A stretch of 55,149 nucleotides of DNA from Caulobacter endophyticus (GTDB taxonomy: Bacteria; Pseudomonadota; Alphaproteobacteria; Caulobacterales; Caulobacteraceae): assembly GCF_029543245.1 (NCBI RefSeq), contig NZ_JARQWV010000030.1, forward strand, positions 1 through 55,149. Direction: 5' to 3'. The notes under the pieces are model-generated. The model worked only from the letters and a program-made list of their open reading frames with translations, was not told where the DNA came from and made no database searches. Made by a program: the position numbers and the translations under genes. Position 1 is the first letter of the stretch. Each line of letters opens with the position of its first letter. Below are positions 39,834 through 46,457 of this stretch, one piece after another.

Positions 39834-40829
39834 ATGGACCTTACCGATCCCGCCGCCATTTCCGGCCCCGAATGGCCCATGCACGGCCTGGCCGACGACA
39901 TGCGCCCCGCCCTCGAACAAGCCCTCGCGCAAGGCCCCGCGGCGCTGGCCACCATCATCGCCCTGGAGGGCGGCGGCCCGCGCCCGGTCGGCACGCAGAT
40001 GGTTTTCGCGCAAGGCTTTGTCGCGGGCTTTCTTTCCGGCGGCTGCATCGAGGGCGACGTCGAACTGCACGCCCGCGAGGTGCTGGAGACGGGCCTGCCC
40101 AAGCGCCTCGTCTATGGCGAAGGCAGCCCCTGGCCGGACATCCGCCTGCTGTGCGGCGCCCGTATCGAGATCCTGGTCGAACGCCTTAACGCCGACGACG
40201 GCGCGTTGCGCGACCTTTTGACTCACGCCCGAAAAAGACGCCCGGCCCTGTGGTTCACCGACGGGACGAAGCGAGTCTGCGCGCCGGTCGGGGCGACGCC
40301 GGTTCCGTGGCCCGGCGTGTTCGTGCGCCGCTTCGATCCGGTCCCGCGCCTGGTGGTGATGGGCGGCGATCCGACCGCCCTGGCCCTGGCCAGTCTCGGC
40401 GTCCAGGCCGGTTTCGAGACCACGCTGGCGCGTCCCAAGGGCCCGATGGGCGCCCCGCCCCTGCCGGGCGTGCGCTACAGCCGCGAGGCGCCCGGCGCCG
40501 CCCTGGCCGCCGCCGGCCTGGACGCCTGGACCGCCGTGGCCGTGTGCAGCCACGACATGGCGCTGGACCACGAGGCCCTGCTGGCCGCCCTGCCCTCGCC
40601 TGCGCCCTATGTCGGCCTGCTGGGCGCACGGCGGCGGCTGTCGGAACGGCTCGCGGCGCTGAGGGCCGACGGCCTTACGGAAAGGGATCTGGCCAAGCTG
40701 CGCGCGCCCATCGGTCTGGATCTGGGCGGCAAGGCTCCGTTCGAGGTGGCCGTGGCCGTGATCGGCGAGATCATCGCCACGCGCAACGGCCAGCCGGCGC
40801 TGGAGCGGCGGGCGGAAGTCGCGCTCTAG
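39834..40829 (+). CDS. xdhC: XdhC-family molybdenum cofactor maturation protein
   Basis: This 331-aa protein belongs to the XdhC/CoxI family, which binds molybdenum cofactor, aids its sulfuration and passes it to xanthine-dehydrogenase-type enzymes. The N-terminal domain shows ALATIIALEGGGPRPVGTQM and the conserved GFLSGGCIEGDVELHA (with the family Cys). A Rossmann-like C-terminal domain includes RLVVMGGDPTALALA and YVGLLGARRRL. Client candidates are IorAB 6-9 kb away. The ATG at 39834 was chosen over 39786 because the extra 16 residues are unlike the family. It is divergent from the aldo/keto reductase-like gene. Confidence 0.9.
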   Translation: MDLTDPAAISGPEWPMHGLADDMRPALEQALAQGPAALATIIALEGGGPRPVGTQMVFAQGFVAGFLSGGCIEGDVELHAREVLETGLPKRLVYGEGSPWPDIRLLCGARIEILVERLNADDGALRDLLTHARKRRPALWFTDGTKRVCAPVGATPVPWPGVFVRRFDPVPRLVVMGGDPTALALASLGVQAGFETTLARPKGPMGAPPLPGVRYSREAPGAALAAAGLDAWTAVAVCSHDMALDHEALLAALPSPAPYVGLLGARRRLSERLAALRADGLTERDLAKLRAPIGLDLGGKAPFEVAVAVIGEIIATRNGQPALERRAEVAL

Positions 40830-40856
40830 GCGAACCCGCTTATCGCCCCCTCTTTG

Positions 40857-40956
40857 CTTTCCTGGGCCTTGTGCCCAGGGACCCATGGTTCAGCCTGCTC
40901 AAACCTATCAAGCTTGATCCAGGTCTGAGCGGGCCCTCGCCACAAGGGCGAGGGAA
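40857..40956. repeat. Family D paired hairpin repeat
   Basis: CCTGGGCCTTGTGCCCAGG on the left and CCTCGCCACAAGGGCGAGG on the right form two hairpins. Between them are TGGTTCAGCCTGCTCAAACC and GGTCTGAGC. It is the clearest copy of family D. It lies between the convergent xdhC and moaC genes. Confidence 0.85.
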
Positions 40957-40996
40957 ACAAGAAAAGAAACGGTCGTGGAGGGGCGCGGCAGCGCCC

Positions 40997-41464
40997 TTAA
41001 GCCGTCCACTCCCCCGACTTGCCGCCGGTCTTCTCCAGCAGCCGCACGGCCTCGATGACCATGCCTTTCTCGGCGGCTTTCAGCATGTCGTAGATGGTCA
41101 GGCAGGCCACCGAGACGGCGGTCAGGGCCTCCATCTCGACGCCGGTCGGACCCGTGGTCTTGACGCGAGCGGTAACGGAAAGCCCGCCGTCGCCCGGCTC
41201 GACCTCGACCACCACCTTCGACAGCGCCAGCGGGTGGCACAGCGGGATGAGGTCCGAGGTCTTCTTGGCCGCCATCACCCCGGCCAGCTCGGCCACGGCG
41301 CGCACGTCGCCCTTGCGGCCGGTTCCCGAGACGGCCAGGGCCAGGGTCTCAGGCGCCATGCGCACGAAGCCCGTCGCCACCGCCTCGCGGGCCGTGGCGG
41401 GCTTGTCGGAAACGTCGACCATGCGGGCGCGGCCCTGGTCGTCGATGTGGGTCAGCCTGCTCAT
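40997..41464 (-). CDS. moaC: Cyclic pyranopterin monophosphate synthase MoaC
   Basis: This 155-aa enzyme converts the MoaA product (3',8-cyclo-GTP) to cyclic pyranopterin monophosphate, the first stable molybdenum cofactor intermediate. Family features: ARMVDVSDKPATAREAVA, KTSDLIPLCHPLALSKV (conserved His-Pro), EMEALTAVSVACLTIYDM and the Lys/Asp site near DMLKAAEKGM. Length is normal. The ATG at 41464 overlaps the moaB stop (ATGA); the 13-codon extension to 41503 inside moaB is not likely. It is last in the moaA-D-E-B-C operon. Confidence 0.96.
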   Translation of the reverse strand: MSRLTHIDDQGRARMVDVSDKPATAREAVATGFVRMAPETLALAVSGTGRKGDVRAVAELAGVMAAKKTSDLIPLCHPLALSKVVVEVEPGDGGLSVTARVKTTGPTGVEMEALTAVSVACLTIYDMLKAAEKGMVIEAVRLLEKTGGKSGEWTA

Positions 41465-42009
41465 TTCTCGAGGAGCCTCGGCATCAGCTCGACCATGTTG
41501 CAAGGCTTGTGGCGGCTGTCGAGCTGGGCGGCGATCACCTTGTCCCAGCCGTCCTTCACCGCGCCGTTCGAGCCCGGCAGGCAGAACACGAACACCCCGT
41601 CGATGATCCCGGCCGTGGCCCGCGACTGCAGGGTCGACAGGCCCACCGTGGCGTAGGAGACGAGGTGGAACACCACCGCGAAACCGTCGATCACCTTGTC
41701 GAACAGCGGCTGCAGCGCCTCTACCGTGACGTCGCGCCCCGTGAGGCCGGTGCCGCCGGTGCTGACCACCGCGTCGACTTGGCCGCTGTCGATCCAGCCG
41801 CGCACCGTGGCGCGGATCTTCTCGATGTCGTCGCGCACCACCGCCCGGCCGGCGAACTCATGGCCGGCGGCCTTGACGCGCTCGATCAGGATCTGGCCGG
41901 AGGTGTCGGTGGCCTCGTCGCGGGTGTCGGAGACGGTCAGGATCGCCACGCGCACCGGCTTGAACGGAAGCTCCGGCTTGATCCCGCCGCCCGGGGTGAG
42001 GCCTGACAT
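41461..42009 (-). CDS. moaB: Molybdopterin adenylyltransferase-type protein MoaB
   Basis: This 182-aa protein of the MogA/MoaB fold binds molybdopterin and in some organisms adenylates it before molybdenum insertion. Motifs: VAILTVSDTRDEATDTSG, AVVSTGGTGLTGRDVT and CLPGSNGAVKDGWD (the acidic/Ser-rich substrate loop). The start at 42009 gives the usual length. It overlaps moaC by 4 bases. A family E repeat occupies the gap before it, within the operon. Whether it acts as MogA cannot be decided here, because no moeA or mogA lies in the window. Confidence 0.93.
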   Translation of the reverse strand: MSGLTPGGGIKPELPFKPVRVAILTVSDTRDEATDTSGQILIERVKAAGHEFAGRAVVRDDIEKIRATVRGWIDSGQVDAVVSTGGTGLTGRDVTVEALQPLFDKVIDGFAVVFHLVSYATVGLSTLQSRATAGIIDGVFVFCLPGSNGAVKDGWDKVIAAQLDSRHKPCNMVELMPRLLEK

Positions 42010-42046
42010 GCGATCTCTCTCCTTGCCTTCGAGCGCCTGCGCGACG

Positions 42047-42120
42047 CCCTCGCCCTTCGACAGGCTCAGGGTGAGGGCGACTGCCACGGTTCCTCATCCT
42101 GAGCTTGTCGAAGGACGAGG
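42047..42120. repeat. Family E inverted repeat within the moa operon
   Basis: CCCTTCGACAGGCTCAGGG (left) and its counterpart CCTGAGCTTGTCGAAGG (right) form one large imperfect inverted repeat. This is a common alphaproteobacterial intergenic motif family. It sits between moaE and moaB, where a stable RNA hairpin could reduce expression of the distal genes. Only one copy occurs in this window. Confidence 0.7.
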
Positions 42121-42135
42121 AACCGCTTCCACGGC

Positions 42136-42576
42136 CTAATCCCAACGTTCGGCGTCGGTCCTATCCTGAGCCGTCGGCTCGATCCAGCGCGCGCCGTCCG
42201 GACCGTGCTCCTTCTTCCAGAACGGCGCCCGGCTCTTGAGCCAGTCCATCAGGAAGTCGCACGCCTCCAAGGCGGCGCGGCGGTGCTTGGACGCCGTCGC
42301 CACGAACACCACCGCCTCGCCCGGCGCGATCTTTCCCACGCGGTGGACGATGCGCCAGTCCTGCAAGCCAAAGCGTTCGGCCGCTTCGATCGCGAAGGCC
42401 TCGATCGCGCCTTCGGTGAAGCCGGGATAGGCCTCCAGCTCCAGGATCGACGCGGCCCCGCCCTCGGCGCGGGCCAGGCCGACGAAGCTGGCCACCGCCC
42501 CGGTCTCGTCGCGGCCGGCGCAGAAGGTCGTCAGCAGAGCGCCGGGTTCGAACGGCGCCTCGGTCAGGGTGATCAT
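42136..42576 (-). CDS. moaE: Molybdopterin synthase catalytic subunit MoaE
   Basis: This 146-aa large subunit of molybdopterin synthase adds two sulfurs, supplied by MoaD, to cyclic pyranopterin monophosphate. Recognisable stretches are GAVASFVGLARAEGG, LELEAYPGFTEGAI, HRVGKIAPGEAVVFV and the catalytic Lys region SRAPFWKKEHG. Length is normal. Its ATG overlaps the moaD stop by 4 bases, as expected for partner subunits made in equal amounts. It precedes moaB across a repeat. Confidence 0.95.
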   Translation of the reverse strand: MITLTEAPFEPGALLTTFCAGRDETGAVASFVGLARAEGGAASILELEAYPGFTEGAIEAFAIEAAERFGLQDWRIVHRVGKIAPGEAVVFVATASKHRRAALEACDFLMDWLKSRAPFWKKEHGPDGARWIEPTAQDRTDAERWD

Positions 42577-42812
42577 CCGCCGCTCATCGGCGGCAGGAAG
42601 GCGACCTCGGTGGCGGCCGCCAGCACGGCCTCGCCACGCACCAGGGCCTTGTCGACGGCCACCTGCACGCCGGGGCCGGCAAGCGCCTCGGCCAGCTCGG
42701 CGTCGTCATTGGCGATGGAGGCGCGCAGGGCGGCCAGGCTCGCGGCCTCGACCTCGCGCTCGCGCCAGCCGGCCTGGTCGGCCAGGCGCCCGAACAGCAG
42801 CACGCGGGCCAT
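42573..42812 (-). CDS. moaD: Molybdopterin synthase sulfur carrier MoaD
   Basis: This 79-aa ubiquitin-like protein carries a thiocarboxylate on its C-terminal Gly-Gly and donates sulfur to MoaE. It begins MARVLLFGRLADQAGWRE and ends VAFLPPMSGG, with the essential GG terminus intact. It lies 3 bases after the moaA stop and overlaps moaE by 4. The MoeB-type activating enzyme is not in this window. Confidence 0.94.
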   Translation of the reverse strand: MARVLLFGRLADQAGWREREVEAASLAALRASIANDDAELAEALAGPGVQVAVDKALVRGEAVLAAATEVAFLPPMSGG

Positions 42813-42815
42813 CGC

Positions 42816-43835
42816 CTAGCCTCCGGTCGTCGACATGTGGCGGGCCACCGCCGGACGCGGCGCGTCGACCTGGAAGTCGTGGCCCTTGGGCTTGGAGCCG
42901 ATCGCCGCATGGATCGCCGCCACCAGCTCGCCGTCGGTCGCCCCCCCGCGCAACACGGCCCGCAGGTCGCTGGCGTCGTCGCGGCCAAGGCAGGTGTGCA
43001 GGGTGCCGGTGCAGGTCAGCCGCACGCGGTTGCAGGCCTCGCAGAAATTGTGGCTGAGCGGCGTGATGAAGCCCAGCCGGCCGCCGGTCTCCTCGACCTT
43101 GGCGTAGCGGGCCGGGCCGCCGGTGGCGTAGGCGAGATCCGTCAGCGTCCAGTAGGACGACAGCTCGCGCCGCACATCGCGCAGCGACAGGAACTGGTCG
43201 GTGCGGTCCTCGTCGATCTCGCCCAGCGGCATGGTCTCGATCAGGGTCATGTCGCAGCCGCGGGCATGGGCCCACTGGATCAGGTGGGGAAGCTCGGCGG
43301 CGTTGTCGCGCTTGAGCGCCACGGCGTTGATCTTGACCTGGATGCCGGCCGCCAGGGCCGCGTCGATCCCGCCGATCACCTTGGCGACGTCGCCGCCCCG
43401 CGTCAGCCGCCGGAAAAGCTCGGGCTTCAGGGTGTCGAGCGAGACATTGATCCGCTTCACACCCAGGGCCGCCAGCCGATCGGCGTGCTGGGCCAGCTGG
43501 GTGCCGTTGGTGGTCAGGGTCAGCTCGTCCAGCGCGCCGGTCTTCAGGTGGCGCGAGAGGTTCTCGACCAGCTCCATGATCCCCTTGCGCACCAGAGGCT
43601 CGCCGCCGGTCAGCCGCAGCTTGCGCACGCCCAAGCCGACGAAGGTCGAGGCCAGGCGATCCAGCTCCTCGAGCGTCAGCACTTCCGCCTTCGGCAGGAA
43701 GGTCATGTGCTCGGCCATGCAGTAGACGCAGCGCAGGTCGCAGCGGTCGGTGACCGAAACGCGCAGATAGCTCACTGCCCGGCCGAAGCCGTCGATCAGT
43801 CGGGGGCTGTCGTCATGGGACGTCATATCCGTCAT
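42816..43835 (-). CDS. moaA: GTP 3',8-cyclase MoaA
   Basis: This 339-aa radical-SAM enzyme starts molybdenum cofactor synthesis from GTP. The radical-SAM cluster Cys are C32, C36 and C39 in RCDLRCVYCM. The C-terminal cluster ligands are in NFCEACNRVRLTC and TCLGRDD, and the protein ends STTGG with the Gly-Gly needed for activity in MoaA. LTGGEPLVRKG is the SAM-binding motif. The start at 43835 (or MTSHDD at 43826) is chosen over an upstream extension. It is first in the operon and divergent from mocA, 37 bases away. Confidence 0.96.
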   Translation of the reverse strand: MTDMTSHDDSPRLIDGFGRAVSYLRVSVTDRCDLRCVYCMAEHMTFLPKAEVLTLEELDRLASTFVGLGVRKLRLTGGEPLVRKGIMELVENLSRHLKTGALDELTLTTNGTQLAQHADRLAALGVKRINVSLDTLKPELFRRLTRGGDVAKVIGGIDAALAAGIQVKINAVALKRDNAAELPHLIQWAHARGCDMTLIETMPLGEIDEDRTDQFLSLRDVRRELSSYWTLTDLAYATGGPARYAKVEETGGRLGFITPLSHNFCEACNRVRLTCTGTLHTCLGRDDASDLRAVLRGGATDGELVAAIHAAIGSKPKGHDFQVDAPRPAVARHMSTTGG

Positions 43836-43872
43836 AGGATAGGCCTCCGAGGGCTCCACGGAAAGGGATCGC

Positions 43873-44451
43873 ATGCGACTGGAGGCCATTGTCCTGGCGG
43901 CTGGCGCGGGAACGCGCTTCGGTGGCGGCAAGCTGCTCGCCGGCTATCGCGGCCGGCCGCTGCTGGACCACGCCCTGGACGCGGCCCTGGCGGCCCCGGC
44001 CGAACGGGTGATCGTGATGATCCGCCCCGGCGATGCGGCCGTCGCGGCGCTGGTCGCCGCCCGTCCCGATTCGCGCCTGCGCCACCTGCTCGCCCCCGAC
44101 GCCGCCGAAGGCCTGGGCGCCTCGCTGCGCGCCGGGGTCGCCGCGCTCGATCCGGCGACGGAGGGCGTCTTCGTGTTCCTGGGCGACATGCCGGGCGTGC
44201 CGCACGACCTGGCGGGCGAACTGGCCGCGCGGCTGGTCGAGGGCGTCAGGATCGTCGCCCCGATCCATGCCGGCCGGCGCGGTCATCCGGTGCTGTTTTC
44301 CGACGCCTGCTTCCCCGACCTCCTCGCCCTGTCGGGCGATCGCGGCGCCCAGGGGCTGATGGCGGCGGCGGGCGACGCCCAGGTCATGGTCCCGACCGAG
44401 GCGCCCGGCGTATTGTTCGACGTCGACCGGCGCGAGGATCTGGCGGACTAG
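43873..44451 (+). CDS. mocA: Molybdenum cofactor cytidylyltransferase MocA-type
   Basis: This 192-aa nucleotidyltransferase of the MocA/MobA fold probably joins CMP to molybdopterin, giving the cytosine dinucleotide form used by xanthine-oxidase-type enzymes. The nucleotide motif IVLAAGAGTRFGGGKLL is clear. FVFLGDMPGVPHDLAG holds the metal-binding Asp, and HAGRRGHPVLFSD follows. The presence of xdhC and iorAB nearby favours MocA over MobA. It shares a 37-base promoter region with moaA. Its TAG overlaps the convergent TAG of the next gene through CTAG. Confidence 0.88.
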   Translation: MRLEAIVLAAGAGTRFGGGKLLAGYRGRPLLDHALDAALAAPAERVIVMIRPGDAAVAALVAARPDSRLRHLLAPDAAEGLGASLRAGVAALDPATEGVFVFLGDMPGVPHDLAGELAARLVEGVRIVAPIHAGRRGHPVLFSDACFPDLLALSGDRGAQGLMAAAGDAQVMVPTEAPGVLFDVDRREDLAD

Positions 44452-44870
44452 GCGCCCTCGTTCCCGACCCTGCGCTGCTCGCGCCAATGCCGCCAGACGG
44501 CCACGGCCAGCACTAGCAGGATGCCGTGGCTCCAGACCGCCAGGCTAACGGTATAGGTGTTGATGGTCACGCGATGGTCGATGAAGGTCGCCAGATGCGA
44601 GGCCACCGCCAGCATCTGGAAGGCCGAGATCACCACCGTCCACAGCCGGCGCGACGACAGCGACACCCAGATGAACAGCGCCGCGACGACGCCGTCGACC
44701 AGCATCAGGCCGCTGTCGGTGAAACGCGGACTGGCGCGGAAGACCAGCAGCGAGGCGGCCCAGCCCACCAGCACGATCACGCCCACCCGCCGGGCCGGCT
44801 TGTCGCCGAACCGGATGGCGGCGGCGCAGACGGCGATCGCCACGCCCAGGGAAATCAAGGCTTGTGTCAA
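44448..44870 (-). CDS. Small membrane protein, unknown function
   Basis: This 140-aa protein has four transmembrane segments: about 6-21, 28-44, 58-90 with the middle part FTDSGLMLVDGVVAALFIWV, and 108-126. The C-terminal tail is basic (RHWREQRR). No family recognised. It is convergent with mocA, and its start lies 83 bp downstream of the next minus-strand gene. A hairpin GACCCCC/GGGGGTC at 44876-44896 lies just before it and could be an end structure of that upstream gene. Confidence 0.7.
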   Translation of the reverse strand: MTQALISLGVAIAVCAAAIRFGDKPARRVGVIVLVGWAASLLVFRASPRFTDSGLMLVDGVVAALFIWVSLSSRRLWTVVISAFQMLAVASHLATFIDHRVTINTYTVSLAVWSHGILLVLAVAVWRHWREQRRVGNEGA

Positions 44871-44953
44871 TGAAGGACCCCCGTCTCGCGGGGGTCAAAT
44901 CGCCGAAAGCCGGGTTCGGATCAAGCCCGATCCGAACCCGCTCTCACTTCAGT

Positions 44954-45169
44954 TCAGTGATGGGTCAGACGACCCTCGCCGAGGATGCGGCGCACCTCGT
45001 CGATCACGACCAGGGCGCCTTCGGCGTCGTTGGCCTCTTCCATGGCGATCAACCGATGCATCAGCGCGGTCAGCACCCGTTTCTGGACGGGGCAGAGGTC
45101 GCGCAGGCAGCGGCCGAATTCGGCGGCTTCATCGATCGCCGGCTGAAGCGCGGCGAGAACGGCGGTCAT
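44954..45169 (-). CDS. Small hypothetical helical protein
   Basis: This 71-aa, mostly helical, acidic protein begins MTAVLAALQPAIDEAAEFGR and contains FGRCLRDLCPVQKRVLTALM and the pattern ALVVIDEVRRILGEG. Two Cys lie five residues apart (C20, C25 region), which is not a metal motif on its own. No membrane segment. It lies 41 bases after the next hypothetical gene on the same strand, which suggests a shared transcript. Family unknown; third-position G/C bias supports coding. Confidence 0.65.
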   Translation of the reverse strand: MTAVLAALQPAIDEAAEFGRCLRDLCPVQKRVLTALMHRLIAMEEANDAEGALVVIDEVRRILGEGRLTHH

Positions 45170-45210
45170 GGATTGGCTCCAGGATTTTAAGAAAGTGGCG
45201 CCGCGCGGCC

Positions 45211-45564
45211 TTAGGCGGCGCGGCCCCCGTCGACGGCGTGCAGGCCGAAGGTGCGCGGCTGATCGCCGCCCTCGACCTTGCCCATATCGCCGATGGCCAG
45301 GGCGCCGCAGCCGATCTGGGCGCGGACCTCGGCGAGGTCGCCATGCGCCTTCACGATCGTGCGGCGAGCCGACAGGATGTGGGTCAGGGTGTCGCCGAGG
45401 GTCTCGATGGCCTCCTGGCCGATGACGGCCGAAAGCTGCGCGTCGAGCCGCAGGGAGGGCAGCAGCCCCACCAGTTCGGCGGTTTCGCGCAGGGCCGCAT
45501 CAATGGCGGCTTCGGCGCGCTTCAGTTTTTCAGCCCCAGCACGGGCCGCGTCGCTGCGTTTCAT
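45211..45564 (-). CDS. Hypothetical helical protein, possibly paired with next gene
   Basis: This 117-aa protein is mostly alpha-helical: KRSDAARAGAEKLKRAEAAI, TAELVGLLPSLRLDAQ, GQEAIETLGDTLTHILSARR and IVKAHGDLAEVRAQIGCGAL. The pattern suggests a coiled-coil or four-helix bundle, with a loose C-terminal end. No enzyme motif seen. The start at 45564 (MKRSDAARAG) is chosen over 45606, which would place 14 residues in an unlikely region. It is upstream of the 71-aa gene on the same strand. Confidence 0.65.
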   Translation of the reverse strand: MKRSDAARAGAEKLKRAEAAIDAALRETAELVGLLPSLRLDAQLSAVIGQEAIETLGDTLTHILSARRTIVKAHGDLAEVRAQIGCGALAIGDMGKVEGGDQPRTFGLHAVDGGRAA

Positions 45565-45639
45565 GCAAGACTCTCCCACTCGCGCGGGAGCCCCCCGCAC
45601 GTTCAAGCCGATGGATTGTTAGGAACTTGGCTTTGCCGG

Positions 45640-45786
45640 TCAGTGCGCCGGCTGAGCGCTCCAGCCCTCGCGGAACCGCTGGAGGGCGAAGAGGAATTCA
45701 TGGGCGCCCATGGTCACCACGCTGAGCAGCACGCCGGCCGCCAGGGCTGAAACCAGGATCAGGCCCACCCATTGCGCGGGAGTCAG
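45640..45786 (-). CDS. Possible separate small membrane protein (CTG start)
   Basis: If the middle frame is real, the tail of the LuxR frame could be its own 48-aa protein, starting at a CTG (45786) that overlaps the TGA of the middle gene. The sequence TPAQWVGLILVS gives one membrane helix, then an amphipathic tail HEFLFALQRFREGW. GGGGAGG lies 13 bases upstream. An ATG at 45791 sits at the right place but is out of frame by what looks like a 5-base duplication (TGACCTGAC). Confidence 0.3.
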   Translation of the reverse strand: MTPAQWVGLILVSALAAGVLLSVVTMGAHEFLFALQRFREGWSAQPAH

Positions 45787-46383
45787 GTCATGGCGCCAAC
45801 CTCCCCGCGTTCGGACCGGATCGGGCTGTCGTCCGACAGGAACGCCGTCGCCGCGAGAACCCGCAGCAGCAGCTTCGAAGGAGGATCGCCAGCCGCCTGC
45901 GCCTTGCGCAGCGCCGAGACCGTCTCCGGCACCAGGCGCTCCCGCTCGGGGGTGCCCGCCATCAGGGTCAGGCCCTCTTCCAGCGACTTCCAGCTCGCGA
46001 TGAAGAACGCCGAACCGGGAGCGCCCGAGGGCCTCGTCTTGGGTGAGTTGTCGTTCATGGCCATGGCCGCTCCCGCTGTTGAAGTCAGGAGAGACCGGCT
46101 GGAGCTCGACGGCTAGGTCTGGCGATTGCCTACGGTAGTCATTACCGGGGTCCCAATTACCGGGGGCCTGCTCCCAGGCCACGAAGGCCAGGGCGGCGTC
46201 GCGGCGCGGCATGCCGGCCAGGCGGCGCCGGGCGCTGAGCACATGCATCTCGACAGTCTTGGGCGACAGGCTGAGCAGGCGCGCGATTTCCTTCGAGCGC
46301 TGATGCTGGGCGATCAGGCGCAGGATCTCGCGCTCACGGGGCGTGAGTTTCTCGAAACCAAGGCTGTCGGCAGGCTCGACCAT
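45640..46383 (-). CDS. LuxR-type HTH regulator with C-terminal membrane helix (frame uncertain)
   Basis: The frame starts at ATG 46383 and stays open for 247 codons. Residues about 13-75 are a LuxR/GerE helix-turn-helix: LTPREREILRLIAQHQRSKE and LLSLSPKTVEMHVLSARRRL. The last 48 codons hold one transmembrane helix (WVGLILVSALAAGVLLSVVT). LuxR-HTH plus C-terminal helix proteins of about this length occur in alphaproteobacteria. But codons about 107-200 of this frame lose third-position G/C bias, while another frame (45783-46064) has it. So the true protein may be shorter. No receiver or ligand domain is present. See the separate entries for the overlapping frames. Confidence 0.55.
   Translation of the reverse strand: MVEPADSLGFEKLTPREREILRLIAQHQRSKEIARLLSLSPKTVEMHVLSARRRLAGMPRRDAALAFVAWEQAPGNWDPGNDYRRQSPDLAVELQPVSPDFNSGSGHGHERQLTQDEALGRSRFGVLHRELEVAGRGPDPDGGHPRAGAPGAGDGLGAAQGAGGWRSSFEAAAAGSRGDGVPVGRQPDPVRTRGGWRHDLTPAQWVGLILVSALAAGVLLSVVTMGAHEFLFALQRFREGWSAQPAH
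45783..46064 (-). CDS. Small protein overlapping the LuxR frame
   Basis: This 93-aa frame has strong third-position G/C bias by eye, a good ribosome site (GGGAG, five bases before ATG 46064) and a protein-like composition. Stretches are SAFFIASWKSLEEGLTLMAG, PERERLVPETVSALRKAQAA and SKLLLRVLAATAFLSDDSP. It resembles no family I know. It lies wholly inside the LuxR-type frame in another register; one of the two cannot be a normal gene over this stretch. I favour this one for the region 45790-46064. Confidence 0.55.
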   Translation of the reverse strand: MAMNDNSPKTRPSGAPGSAFFIASWKSLEEGLTLMAGTPERERLVPETVSALRKAQAAGDPPSKLLLRVLAATAFLSDDSPIRSERGEVGAMT

Positions 46384-46457
46384 GGCGCTAAGATGGTCCC
46401 AGCACAGCCTCCCGTCCAGCGGTCTGGCGTCAATTCCGGTCGCGCCAAGGTTAACGT

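Noticed and set aside
44876..44896. Terminator GACCCCC/GGGGGTC
   Set aside because: The 7-bp stem lacks a T run on either strand. It is mentioned only in the neighbouring gene's entry.
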